Shown here: piece by piece, positions 6,134-14,376 of the stretch
Numbering within the stretch: position 1 is the stretch's first letter
Layout: the number at the start of each line of letters is the position of its first letter
NCBI GenBank assembly: GCA_904502135.1
Contig: CAJGDE010000032.1
Location: 1-17,360 of the forward strand
Source of the DNA: Kiritimatiellia bacterium
Lineage (GTDB): Bacteria > Verrucomicrobiota > Kiritimatiellia > RFP12 > UBA1067
Length of the DNA: 17,360 nt
Direction of reading: 5' to 3'
The notes under the pieces: model-generated
The model's database searches: none
Told to the model about the DNA's origin: nothing
Seen by the model: the letters and a program-made list of their open reading frames with translations, nothing else
Made by a program: the position numbers and the translations under genes

Positions 6134-7615
6134 ATGAAAACAACCATAAAAAAAACAGTTGCTGCTATAGCATTACTTGCGGGTATTTTGACTTTAAATG
6201 TCAATGCCAGAACATTTGAACTGACCGCTTGGCGTGGAGAAACTCTCGCCGCCGTCGTTGAGGACTTTGCCGAACTCGCAGAGGCTCCCGAAGGAATAAG
6301 CATAAAATTCGGCGTGATGAAGCCCGTGAAATATGCCCCTTCACCGCTCAGCCTTAAACGCCACGAAATATACGACAGAGTCGTATGGGAAGTTAACAAA
6401 GAAGACTGCGGGCCGCGTGTGGTTGAAATCTCCGTGCCGCAGGACGCTAAACCCGGCGTCTACAAGTGCGGCAATATGAACATTCGCGTTTTAGACAGAG
6501 TTTTGCCAAGCGCGAAAGACTGGAAGTATTTCCTCGATCTTTGGCAGCACCCTTGGGCAATCTCGCGCATTGAAAACGTAAAACCGTTCTCGCGTTCGCA
6601 CTTCAAAAAGATGCGTCCGATATACGAGCTTCTTTCGACGGCAGGGCAAAAGACTCTTACTGTGACGATTGTGCCTCAGGCGTGGGATCACCAGTGCTAT
6701 GATGCATACGACACGATGATCGACCGCGTTAAGATGAGCGACGGCTCATGGAAGTTCGACTATACCCTCTTCGACAAATATGTCGAGTTCGGCCGCAGTT
6801 GCGGTCTTGGCCCCACAATCGCGTGTTATACGATGTGCCCGTGGAGCTATGTCTGCCGCTACAAAAATGAAAACGGCGATATAATTTCAGTGACGTGCAA
6901 GCCCGGCACAAAAGAATTCGAAGACTACTGGGGGGATTTCCTCGTTGATTTCACGCGCCACCTGAAAGAAAAAGGCTGGTTTAACGACACCTATATCGCG
7001 ATGGACGAACGCACCATCGAGGATGTGCGCGCTATCGGCCAATTCATCCAAAAACACTCCCCAGGAATGAAAGTCGCCATGGCCGGCAATCACCTTCCGT
7101 CACAGTATGGAGTTACCATAGACAACTTCTGCATGATCCTTAGCGAAAAAATCAACGCTGATTACATCAAAGAGGCGGTCGAACGCCGCGCCAAGGGCAT
7201 GATAACGACATACTATGTCTGTTGCGCGCCGATTTACCCCAACACATTCATGTGGAGCGAGGCCGGCGAAGCGTTTTGGCTTGGAGCATATCCCGCAATG
7301 TGCGGTCTTGACGGATTTCTGCGCTGGGCCTGGAACAGCTGGCCGAAAGACCCTGTAAAAGACGCATCCTTCGGCACTTGGCATGCTGGTGACACGTTTC
7401 TTTGCTACCCCGGCGGCGAACCGAGCTGGAGATTCCTTGAACTTCGCAACGGCATCATCGCCGCTGAAAAAATCAGAATCCTCAAAGAGAAGAACCTCTT
7501 TACAAAGGAAATCGAAGAGATTTCAAAACTCTACAAAGAAGGCGAAGCAAGAAACAACAAAAGTAATTTCGTCGCTATTCGCCGCAAAACGCTAAAACTC
7601 GTAAACAAAGAATAA
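6134..7615 (+). CDS. Secreted GH123/DUF4091-type glycoside hydrolase
   Basis: A 493-residue exported protein. Residues 1-25 are a signal peptide ending LNVNA. The next 100 residues are beta-rich, and about 125-455 match the catalytic-barrel region of GH123/DUF4091. The AMDER at 290-294 supplies the adjacent Asp-Glu pair (D291, E292) expected of GH123, where the Asp positions the substrate acetamido group and the Glu is the acid. The ending GDTFLCYPG followed by SWRFLELRNGI is the hallmark of DUF4091 C-termini. Characterised GH123 members remove N-acetylgalactosamine, but substrate here is not proven. It has 13 cysteines including a CC pair (363-364), many for an exported protein. The start at 6134 was chosen over an upstream ATG because it gives the signal peptide and follows the promoter. 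It is convergent with the next gene, 6 bases apart, and no terminator is visible. Confidence 0.82.
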   Translation: MKTTIKKTVAAIALLAGILTLNVNARTFELTAWRGETLAAVVEDFAELAEAPEGISIKFGVMKPVKYAPSPLSLKRHEIYDRVVWEVNKEDCGPRVVEISVPQDAKPGVYKCGNMNIRVLDRVLPSAKDWKYFLDLWQHPWAISRIENVKPFSRSHFKKMRPIYELLSTAGQKTLTVTIVPQAWDHQCYDAYDTMIDRVKMSDGSWKFDYTLFDKYVEFGRSCGLGPTIACYTMCPWSYVCRYKNENGDIISVTCKPGTKEFEDYWGDFLVDFTRHLKEKGWFNDTYIAMDERTIEDVRAIGQFIQKHSPGMKVAMAGNHLPSQYGVTIDNFCMILSEKINADYIKEAVERRAKGMITTYYVCCAPIYPNTFMWSEAGEAFWLGAYPAMCGLDGFLRWAWNSWPKDPVKDASFGTWHAGDTFLCYPGGEPSWRFLELRNGIIAAEKIRILKEKNLFTKEIEEISKLYKEGEARNNKSNFVAIRRKTLKLVNKE

Positions 7616-7621
7616 GCTTAA

Positions 7622-8542
7622 TCAAACGAGCCTGTCGCCCCATAATCCTGCAGTTACGTCAGGACAAAATGGGGCGGCATTTTTTATGGCTCTTCGGACC
7701 ATCGGCGTAGTAAGACGACCGGTTGCGTGCTGAAGCTCCCAAATATGACCGATAACGATACGCTTTGCGCGCACCCTTTCCGCGGCCTGAGCGACATTAA
7801 GAGCCCCCATAGGAAAGAAAAGCCATAAATCAGGTGCACCCCACGTCGGGTAAAGCTTATCGGCTACAGCGCAATCGCCGGTATGATAAAGTTTCCAATC
7901 ACCCACACGGATCTCAAAGGCCGTCGTGAAATCAATAAGATAGCTGTTGTGGTCGACGAGAGATGTTCGGAGGGTGACATCCTTTATCTTAAATTCTTTC
8001 GCGCCTCGAACATAACCGCCCACTTTACGCTCCTTGCTGTTGCAGGCGCCGTAATTGTCAAGGAAGTTTGAAATGACGAGCTTGTGCGCCGAGTTCATTT
8101 TCGCATAAAGCTCCTGATGGAAATGGTCGCGGTGATTATGCGATACGAGCGAAAAATCAAGATACGGCGCGAACTCGGCCGCCCTTCTGTGTACTAGGTC
8201 TATCGAGAAAAGCGCTTCCTTCGTCTTAACGATATACCCCAGATTATAGACGCTCCATACGGCAGGAACATCGCCGACCTGCAAAGTCGTAGCTTCGCGA
8301 AAAACCTTCTCAAAGGCCTGCTCAAGCTTTTCTAAGGATTTAAAGCCTCTCGTATCGCCGTCCGAAAGATACGCCTTGTAATCAAGCGGCGTGACAAGAT
8401 CCGTCTCGCTCTGCCAGATGTCAAGGACGTCTTTTTCATCACGGACGGAAGATGCGCAAGAACTCCCTTTGGCTACGAGCGGCGCGATCGCCCCTGCGAC
8501 GGCCGAGCCCACAGCCCCTTTCAGAAAAGATCTTCTGCGCAT
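7622..8542 (-). CDS. Tat-exported metallo-beta-lactamase-fold hydrolase (UlaG-like)
   Basis: A 306-residue protein. It opens with a twin-arginine signal (MRRRSFLKG) and a hydrophobic stretch to about 25. The metal-binding motif SHNHRDH gives H135, H137, D139 and H140; H198, H220 with D223 (HTGDC) and H266 (GHIWE) complete the set expected of a two-metal MBL-fold site. The overall type resembles UlaG-like and YtnP-like MBL hydrolases. Substrate is unknown. The ATG is one base after the valS stop (TAA, G, ATG), with no clear Shine-Dalgarno, so translation probably depends on valS termination. A TTG further upstream would add 10 residues but inside valS, and gives a poorer Tat signal. A Cys at 29 could be a lipid attachment site, but the preceding residues (GSS) are a weak lipobox. 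Confidence 0.82.
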   Translation of the reverse strand: MRRRSFLKGAVGSAVAGAIAPLVAKGSSCASSVRDEKDVLDIWQSETDLVTPLDYKAYLSDGDTRGFKSLEKLEQAFEKVFREATTLQVGDVPAVWSVYNLGYIVKTKEALFSIDLVHRRAAEFAPYLDFSLVSHNHRDHFHQELYAKMNSAHKLVISNFLDNYGACNSKERKVGGYVRGAKEFKIKDVTLRTSLVDHNSYLIDFTTAFEIRVGDWKLYHTGDCAVADKLYPTWGAPDLWLFFPMGALNVAQAAERVRAKRIVIGHIWELQHATGRLTTPMVRRAIKNAAPFCPDVTAGLWGDRLV

Positions 8543-8543
8543 C

Positions 8544-11219
8544 TTACACAAAAAGCTTGGCGAGTTTTTCAAGCTGCAGAACTTTCATCTTGTTCTCTTC
8601 GAGCTTTCTCCTCGCCTCTGCGACAATAGCCTCCGGCGCATGATCGACAAACGCCTTGTTCGCAAGCTTAGATTCGGAAGCTTTTATAAAGCCCTGCAAC
8701 TTCGCCAGCTCTCCGGCAATACGCTTTGATTCCGCAGCCTTATCAACGAGACCTTCAAGACTTAAATAAACAGTGCCAAAGGCAGTCATCTTTGACGGCA
8801 TCGCAAGATCGCTACCTGAGGCAACAAACTCCACCGACTGCGCACGCATCGCCTTCTTGAGAGAATCAACCTCGGCAGACGCACGGCTATCGTCAGTGGC
8901 GATTGTAACCTTCACAAAAGTCGCAGGAGAAACCTTATATTCAGCGCGAAGAGCGCGCAGAGCCGTAATAGCCTCACGCTTCTTCTCGACGAACTCATAA
9001 ACATCTTCGGTAAGCCCCCACGCAGATTTTTCTTCATCAGAATAACCCTGTGGATATTCCTGGCGCATAATCGTCTCGTCACCTTTGAGATAACCGAGTT
9101 CGTGGGCCACCTCTTCGGTGACAAACGGCATATACGGATGAAGGAGTTTAAGAGCCTTGTAAAATACATCCCGAAGTATCGCAAAAGCTCTGTTTTTATC
9201 AGGCGCATCTTTGGCGTATTCCACATACCAGTCGCAGATCTGCGTCCAGAAGAAATCATACACGGCCAATGCGCCATCCTGAATGCGATAGCTCTCGAGA
9301 ATTTCCGATAGCTTCCTGCAGGCCTTGTCCGTGGCCATCAAAATATGCTTCTCGTCGGACGTAAGCTCGCCCTTGATTTCGCCGAAGCCTTCCGCCGGAG
9401 TGTTCATCTCCAAAAAGCGCGCAGCGTTCCATATCTTCGTCGTGAAATTGCGGCCGATCTCAAATTTCTCCTTATTTACCTTGGTATCGCAATCAAGAGA
9501 TGTGATAAGCGCGATCGAGAAGCGCAGCGCGTCGGCGCTATACATGTCGATAAGCTCCAACGGATCAAGAGAATTTCCCTTGGACTTAGACATCTTCGAT
9601 CCGTCGGCGGCGCGCACGATACCGTGAATGACGATATTCTTGAACGGCGGCTTTTTCATAAAATGAATTCCAGCCATCATCATGCGCGCGACCCAGAAGA
9701 AAATGATATCCTGAGCCGTAACGAGATCGCACGTCGGATAGTAGTAGTCAAGGTCTTTCGTTTTCTCCGGCCAGCCGAGCGTCGAGAACGGCCAGAGCCA
9801 AGAGCTGAACCATGTGTCGAGAACATCGGGATCCTGCTCAAGATCGTCAATCGTCAAAGCGCCGTTGCCCGTCTTGGCCTTAGCCATCTCAAGGGCCTCT
9901 TCGGCCGTCTCGGCGACGAACAGAAGATCCTCATCAGCCGTCCCACGAAGCGTGTACGCGGGAATGCGGTGCCCCCACCAGAGCTGACGAGAAATGCACC
10001 AGTCCTGAATATTCTCCATCCAATTGAAATAAATCTTGCTCCAACGCTCGGGAACAAACTTAACCTCGCCAGACTTGACGGCTTCAATGGCAGGCTCTGC
10101 AAGAGGCTTCATTCTGACAAACCACTGCTTTGAAAGACGCGACTCGACGACCTCGTGGCATCTATAGCAGTGCCCAACCTGGTTATCAAGATCTTCGATA
10201 TGATCAAGATATCCGCCGTTTTCAAGATCGGCGACTATCGCCTCACGGCACTTGAATCGATCCATCCCGACATACTTTTCTCCGGCAAGCTCATTCATAG
10301 AGCCGTCATCGTTCATGATGTTGATCTCTTCAAGATTGTGGCGCTTGCCCACAAGGAAGTCGTTCGGATCGTGTGCAGGAGTGATTTTAACTATGCCGGT
10401 ACCGAATTCACGGTCGACATAATCATCTGCGACAACGGGAATTTCGCGCCCCGTAAGAGGCAGATAAACCGTCTTTCCGACGAGATGCGCGTAACGTTCG
10501 TCCTTCGGATTTACGGCAACGGCGGTATCTCCGGGAAGCGTCTCGGGGCGAGTTGTAGCGACCATAACGTAATCAGTGTACGGTTCGCCGTTGACGCCTT
10601 TCTCGGAACCGACGACAGGATAACGCACATACCAGAAATGACCGTGGTTAGGCTCGTGCTCAACCTCATCATTCGCTAAAGCCGTACCGCATCTTGGGCA
10701 CCAGTTGACGATATAATTGCCTTTATAGATAAGGCCTTCATCGAAAAGCTGTTTGAAAACTTTTGCAACCGCCTTCGAGCACCCTTCATCAAACGTGAAG
10801 CGCTCGCGCTGCCAGTCGGTGGAATTGCCGAGCATTCTCTGCTGATGCACAATCGTGCCGCCATACTGTCTCTTCCAATCCCAAACACGCTCAAGAAAAG
10901 CCTCACGGCCGAGATCCTGACGACGCTTGCCTTCTTTCTTAAGAGCCTTTTCTACCACATTCTGGGTAGCGATACCGGCATGATCGGTACCTGGAAGCCA
11001 AAGAGTATTGCGCCCCTGCATTCTGCGCCATCTGACAAGAATATCCTGAATGGTCTGATTAAGCGCGTGCCCCATGTGAAGAATTCCGGTAACATTCGGC
11101 GGCGGAATAACTACGCTATACGCCTTACCTTCACCTGGCTCATCATGAAAATAACCATTCTTTTCCCAAAGAGGATACCACTTGGCTTCTGCAGCCTTCG
11201 CGTCGTAATGTTTATCCAT
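8544..11219 (-). CDS. valS: Valyl-tRNA synthetase
   Basis: An 891-residue class I synthetase of normal bacterial length. HMGH is at 48-51 and KMSKS at 542-546. The editing (CP1) domain lies between, with a TTRPETLPGDTAVAVNP segment at 222-238. The WCISRQLWWGHRIPA block at 407-421 is characteristic of ValRS. The C-terminal part (about 815-885) is Lys/Glu/Ala-rich and helical, the coiled-coil typical of this enzyme. It charges tRNA-Val. The ATG follows GAGAGAGAACA, a weak purine-rich ribosome-binding site. It is 30 bases downstream of tRNA-Arg and apparently shares its transcript. The Tat-MBL gene follows immediately. Confidence 0.97.
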   Translation of the reverse strand: MDKHYDAKAAEAKWYPLWEKNGYFHDEPGEGKAYSVVIPPPNVTGILHMGHALNQTIQDILVRWRRMQGRNTLWLPGTDHAGIATQNVVEKALKKEGKRRQDLGREAFLERVWDWKRQYGGTIVHQQRMLGNSTDWQRERFTFDEGCSKAVAKVFKQLFDEGLIYKGNYIVNWCPRCGTALANDEVEHEPNHGHFWYVRYPVVGSEKGVNGEPYTDYVMVATTRPETLPGDTAVAVNPKDERYAHLVGKTVYLPLTGREIPVVADDYVDREFGTGIVKITPAHDPNDFLVGKRHNLEEINIMNDDGSMNELAGEKYVGMDRFKCREAIVADLENGGYLDHIEDLDNQVGHCYRCHEVVESRLSKQWFVRMKPLAEPAIEAVKSGEVKFVPERWSKIYFNWMENIQDWCISRQLWWGHRIPAYTLRGTADEDLLFVAETAEEALEMAKAKTGNGALTIDDLEQDPDVLDTWFSSWLWPFSTLGWPEKTKDLDYYYPTCDLVTAQDIIFFWVARMMMAGIHFMKKPPFKNIVIHGIVRAADGSKMSKSKGNSLDPLELIDMYSADALRFSIALITSLDCDTKVNKEKFEIGRNFTTKIWNAARFLEMNTPAEGFGEIKGELTSDEKHILMATDKACRKLSEILESYRIQDGALAVYDFFWTQICDWYVEYAKDAPDKNRAFAILRDVFYKALKLLHPYMPFVTEEVAHELGYLKGDETIMRQEYPQGYSDEEKSAWGLTEDVYEFVEKKREAITALRALRAEYKVSPATFVKVTIATDDSRASAEVDSLKKAMRAQSVEFVASGSDLAMPSKMTAFGTVYLSLEGLVDKAAESKRIAGELAKLQGFIKASESKLANKAFVDHAPEAIVAEARRKLEENKMKVLQLEKLAKLFV

Positions 11220-11249
11220 TGTTCTCTCTCGCGTTTACTTAAATAAAGA

Positions 11250-11326
11250 TGGCGGGCCTGGCGGGACTCGAACCCACTACCCACTGCTTAGAAGGCAGTT
11301 GCTCTGTCCAGATGAGCTACAGGCCC
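11250..11326 (-). tRNA. tRNA-Arg (anticodon UCU)
   Basis: A 77-base cloverleaf on the minus strand. The acceptor arm GGGCCTG pairs perfectly with CAGGCCC. The D stem is GCTC/GAGC and the anticodon stem ACTGC/GCAGT encloses loop CTTCTAA, giving anticodon TCT (reads AGA and AGG). The T stem GTGGG/CCCGC (one G-T) holds loop TTCGAGT. The discriminator is G and the CCA end is encoded. It lies between the promoter and valS. Confidence 0.95.
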
Positions 11327-11357
11327 TTATATTGCATGATTAACGCAACGATTTGAG

Positions 11358-11387
11358 ATTATATCAAAAATCACTCCCCTCGGTCAA
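11358..11387 (-). promoter_or_regulatory. Strong promoter for tRNA-Arg and valS
   Basis: On the minus strand, TTGACC (11382-11387) and TATAAT (11358-11363) are 18 bases apart, with TGA forming an extended -10. The predicted start lies about 24 bases before the tRNA. No second promoter was seen in the 30 bases between tRNA and valS. It is divergent from the response-regulator promoter. Confidence 0.85.
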
Positions 11388-11401
11388 TCGCACATTCAAA
11401 A

Positions 11402-11431
11402 TTGCAAAAACGCCTAAACATATGATATACT
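11402..11431 (+). promoter_or_regulatory. Promoter of the response regulator, likely leaderless
   Basis: TTGCAA (11402-11407) and TATACT (11426-11431) are 18 bases apart; the -10 is preceded by TGA (extended -10). The ATG at 11440 begins 9 bases past the end of the hexamer, so the transcript probably starts at the start codon. Confidence 0.7.
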
Positions 11432-11439
11432 TCTTTTTG

Positions 11440-12048
11440 ATGATACGCGTTGCTATAGTTGATGACCATATGGTCGTAAGAGCGGGGCTTAAGTATGTCA
11501 TTATGGCCAACCCGCAACTTGTTTTCGCCGGAGAACACGGCGGTGGGGAGGGTGTGCCTGAATTTATTACTTCATGCAATGCCGATGTCACGCTGATGGA
11601 TGTGAGAATGCCAGACAAAAGCGGCATTGACGCACTGAAAGAAGTCATCGCGGCAGACCCGAAACAGCGCGTAGTCATGCTCACGACATCCGACGCCGAG
11701 GAAGACGTTTTCAGAGCCATTGACATAGGCGCTCGCGGTTATGTCATGAAGGAATCGCCAATTGAAACAATAACGGCCGCGATTAACGCGGCTATGGCAG
11801 GCGAAATATTCATGAGCGAAGAGGTGCGCAAAATCTATGAAACCCGCAAGGGGGCGAAGTCGCTCTCTCCGAGAGAATCAGAAGTGTTAAGCGCCGCCTC
11901 CAAGGGACTCAACAACAAAGAAATCGGAAAACTTCTCGGCATAAGCGAGAACTCCGTGAAGATGCATCTTAAGAGAATATTCTTTAAACTGGATGTATCT
12001 GATCGCGTCGAAGCCGTCACACTCGCAATGCAGCGTGGCATACTTTAA
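11440..12048 (+). CDS. NarL/FixJ-family response regulator, orphan
   Basis: A 202-residue two-domain regulator. The receiver domain (1-120) has the acidic pair D8-D9, phospho-acceptor D54 (TLMDVRMP), T82 and K104. The LuxR-type HTH DNA-binding domain (about 140-202) has SLSPRESEVL at 141-150 and the NNKEIGKLLGISENSVKMHL recognition region. The start MIRVAIVDDH was preferred because residues upstream are not family-like and would lie across the promoter. No histidine kinase is adjacent. The targets are unknown; the gene is divergent from tRNA-Arg/valS and convergent with the glycosyltransferase. A C-terminal GAV/GIL run is normal. Confidence 0.95.
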   Translation: MIRVAIVDDHMVVRAGLKYVIMANPQLVFAGEHGGGEGVPEFITSCNADVTLMDVRMPDKSGIDALKEVIAADPKQRVVMLTTSDAEEDVFRAIDIGARGYVMKESPIETITAAINAAMAGEIFMSEEVRKIYETRKGAKSLSPRESEVLSAASKGLNNKEIGKLLGISENSVKMHLKRIFFKLDVSDRVEAVTLAMQRGIL

Positions 12049-12066
12049 CCGCGCGAAGCGCCGTTC

Positions 12067-13095
12067 TCAGCGATAAACCTCATCTGCCCATTCATAGATC
12101 TCACTGTACTTTTCGCCCGTCATAGTCTCGACCATAAATTTAAGAACGCGTGCGCCGTTGAAAATCGAATGATATTTCTCTCTGCCCGCAGAAGCTATTT
12201 TGGCGCGCTCTTCATCATGTGAATTATAATAGATTATCTTCTCGGCAAGATCTTCTGAATCATCAAAATAAACCGTCTCCTGATCGCAGAAGAATGAATC
12301 CATCTGATTTTTAGACGATTGGAACGTCAAAATGCCATAACCCATCAAATGTGCGATGCGATCAGACGAATACCATTTATCCCCTTCTCGGCGGTTGAGA
12401 TTAAGCGACATCTTGGATGAAGAAAGAATCTCTTCATACCTTGCGCCCCAGACGCCGTTTTTGCCGCCGAAAATCTCACAAGAAACCTTGCCTTCTATTT
12501 TAGGCAAAACCTCGGCGATAAGATCCCATCGCGGATCGCCCTTGCGAGGATTTCCGGCGAAAAACAAATTGCGCTCGAAAACGCTCTTTTTGCCGTTATC
12601 CTCACATTCCATTGAAGGATCTGACGGATTGGGCATATAGGCGACTGTGTTTGAACCCGTAAGCCATGTCTTTAGAATGTCGCCTGCAGTAGTCGCGAAA
12701 AGAGCATCGCAGGAATACTTGCGCTCTTCCATCTGCCGGGCCGTCGACTCCTGCCAGAGAGGATCAACGTTGAAATGAGCGATCTTGACAGCCCCCAGTT
12801 TTTCTTTTATTTCAAAAAGAGTGTCGTTTGTTATGTAATCACAGTGACCTAAAAGAATAATGTCAGGCCGGAAATTCACGGCGCACTTCACAAGCTTGCG
12901 GTTCGCTATCTTTCCGCCGATAGAGCGAATCCCAAGCGGGGCTAAGAGCCTGGCCATGTCCCGATCGGAAAACTCGCATATACGCCAATTGTTTCTTACC
13001 GCGCCGCAGTTCAGTTTTCTGCCCGGCCCCATTCGCAAATTGCCATATCTGCGAATCATCAAATTATCTACGAGAAGTATTCTGTGCGGCTTCAT
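12067..13095 (-). CDS. CgeB-like glycosyltransferase family 1 protein
   Basis: A 342-residue protein of GT-B type by character. Its C-terminal half has the features of the Glyco_trans_1_2/CgeB group: a NLFFAGNPRKGDPRWDL strand-loop at about 176-192, SLNLNRREG at 230-238, SSDRIAHLMGYGILTFQS at 243-260, and FDDSEDLAEKIIYY at 277-290. The N-terminal half has the Rossmann-like RILLVDN start and FRPDIILLG. Acceptor and sugar donor are unknown; the MFS transporter upstream and no other sugar genes are near. A good ribosome-binding site (AAGGTG) is 6 bases before the ATG. It is 32 bases downstream of the MFS stop, likely in the same operon, although a weak TATTAT in the gap may be a separate promoter. 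It meets the response regulator end-to-end over 18 bases. Confidence 0.72.
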   Translation of the reverse strand: MKPHRILLVDNLMIRRYGNLRMGPGRKLNCGAVRNNWRICEFSDRDMARLLAPLGIRSIGGKIANRKLVKCAVNFRPDIILLGHCDYITNDTLFEIKEKLGAVKIAHFNVDPLWQESTARQMEERKYSCDALFATTAGDILKTWLTGSNTVAYMPNPSDPSMECEDNGKKSVFERNLFFAGNPRKGDPRWDLIAEVLPKIEGKVSCEIFGGKNGVWGARYEEILSSSKMSLNLNRREGDKWYSSDRIAHLMGYGILTFQSSKNQMDSFFCDQETVYFDDSEDLAEKIIYYNSHDEERAKIASAGREKYHSIFNGARVLKFMVETMTGEKYSEIYEWADEVYR

Positions 13096-13127
13096 AAGTT
13101 CACCTTCATTAAATAATACACATGAAA

Positions 13128-14372
13128 TCAGCTTTTCAAATCATGCGAAAGAAACTTGACTCTCGCCCAAAGTATAACGGCAGCGCCCGCGAGATAAAAT
13201 ACGCCGAGCGACGACATGCTCATTGACATGTTACCGCCCAAAACTCTTGCGATAAAAGGAAGCACCGTCGAGGAAAGAGAGCCGAACAAAAACGCCAGGC
13301 ACATCATAAGGCCTACGCCCGAGGCATGGAATCTCGGGTTTACCACATCAAAAAACGACGCCATGAAATTTGAATCGTACACTCCGCGGAAAAGGCCGAA
13401 AGAAAACATCGCCGCGCAGCATACAAAAAACGACATCGTCTGAGACATCAAAACTATGAATGGAATAGACAGCAAAAGTCCAGCGATACCAAGTTCGAGA
13501 CGAATCCCGGGACGGTTTTTAACGAATCTATCGCCGATCCGGCTGCCGGCCATTATTCCAATAGCGGCACCTAAATAATGCCAAAAGACAGCATGGAAAC
13601 CTGCCCAGCGAGAAAGGAACGGGTTATCCGCGGAAAAAGTGCTTTGCAGATAATCCGGCATCCAATTCTTAAAACCGATGTCCACATAGATCATCATCGC
13701 AAGCCCGACCGCTACGCAAATGGCCGTCGGTTTTGAAACTACCGCCTTTACGGCTTCAGCGACACCGGGCTTTTTGACCATCCGGTCACATTCACGCTGA
13801 ACAGGCTTTGTATTTCTTAGAAATATCGCCAGCACCATCGCCCATAAAAGTCCGACGCCGCCCATCACCCAGAACGGCATACGCCAGCCGTCGTTTTCAC
13901 GCCCCGCAAAAAAACCGGCGAGCGTGCCGCATCCGACGATTCCGACATAAAGGGCCAGCTGCAAAATCGATATCGCCGTAGCTCTGGAACTACTGTGGAG
14001 CTGAGAGACCAAAGACGTGGCTGAAGGATAATAAAACGTCTGTCCGAAACCGTTAAGCAGACCGTAAGTGGCGATGAGCAGCCCCAAGGAAGAAACAAAG
14101 CCCGAAAGAAATATACCAAGACAAAAGACCGCCACTCCCACGGTGACCATCCATTTTCGATTCAGAATATCAGCCGTAATCCCGGCAAATGGCACACATA
14201 TTCCATAAGTCATGGCGAAAACCGTTCCAACGGCGCCGAGCGAGACTTTGTCGATGGAAAGAGACGAACATATCGCGCCCACCGATGGGCCGAAAAGCTG
14301 CCTTGTGCCTTGCTGAAGAAAAAAAGCCACCCACAACAAAAAAAGCGCGTTCCATTTATATTCTATTTTCAT
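13128..14372 (-). CDS. MFS transporter
   Basis: A 414-residue integral membrane protein with about 12 hydrophobic helices and a central cytoplasmic loop around 180-210 (RNTKPVQRECDRMVKK). The N-terminal half has GITADILNRKWMVTVG, the loop 2-3 motif of the major facilitator superfamily, and the second half has the repeat of it (GSRIGDRFVKN). Overall character resembles organic-anion or sugar-phosphate permeases, but the substrate is unknown. The chosen start, MKIEYKWNALF, is 4 bases after the Nudix stop; an in-frame ATG 45 bases further up would overlap the Nudix gene. No Shine-Dalgarno is visible, so translation probably relies on coupling to Nudix. Confidence 0.85.
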   Translation of the reverse strand: MKIEYKWNALFLLWVAFFLQQGTRQLFGPSVGAICSSLSIDKVSLGAVGTVFAMTYGICVPFAGITADILNRKWMVTVGVAVFCLGIFLSGFVSSLGLLIATYGLLNGFGQTFYYPSATSLVSQLHSSSRATAISILQLALYVGIVGCGTLAGFFAGRENDGWRMPFWVMGGVGLLWAMVLAIFLRNTKPVQRECDRMVKKPGVAEAVKAVVSKPTAICVAVGLAMMIYVDIGFKNWMPDYLQSTFSADNPFLSRWAGFHAVFWHYLGAAIGIMAGSRIGDRFVKNRPGIRLELGIAGLLLSIPFIVLMSQTMSFFVCCAAMFSFGLFRGVYDSNFMASFFDVVNPRFHASGVGLMMCLAFLFGSLSSTVLPFIARVLGGNMSMSMSSLGVFYLAGAAVILWARVKFLSHDLKS

Positions 14373-14376
14373 ATAT

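Noticed and set aside
9345..10133. Long plus-strand open frame inside valS
   Set aside because: It lies opposite the conserved ValRS coding frame and shows no recognisable family or ribosome-binding site. The same holds for other long opposite-strand frames in glnS, ExbB and the histone-like gene.
12051..12061. Terminator hairpin GCGC-GAA-GCGC between the convergent regulator and glycosyltransferase
   Set aside because: The stem is only four pairs and there is no T-run on either side.
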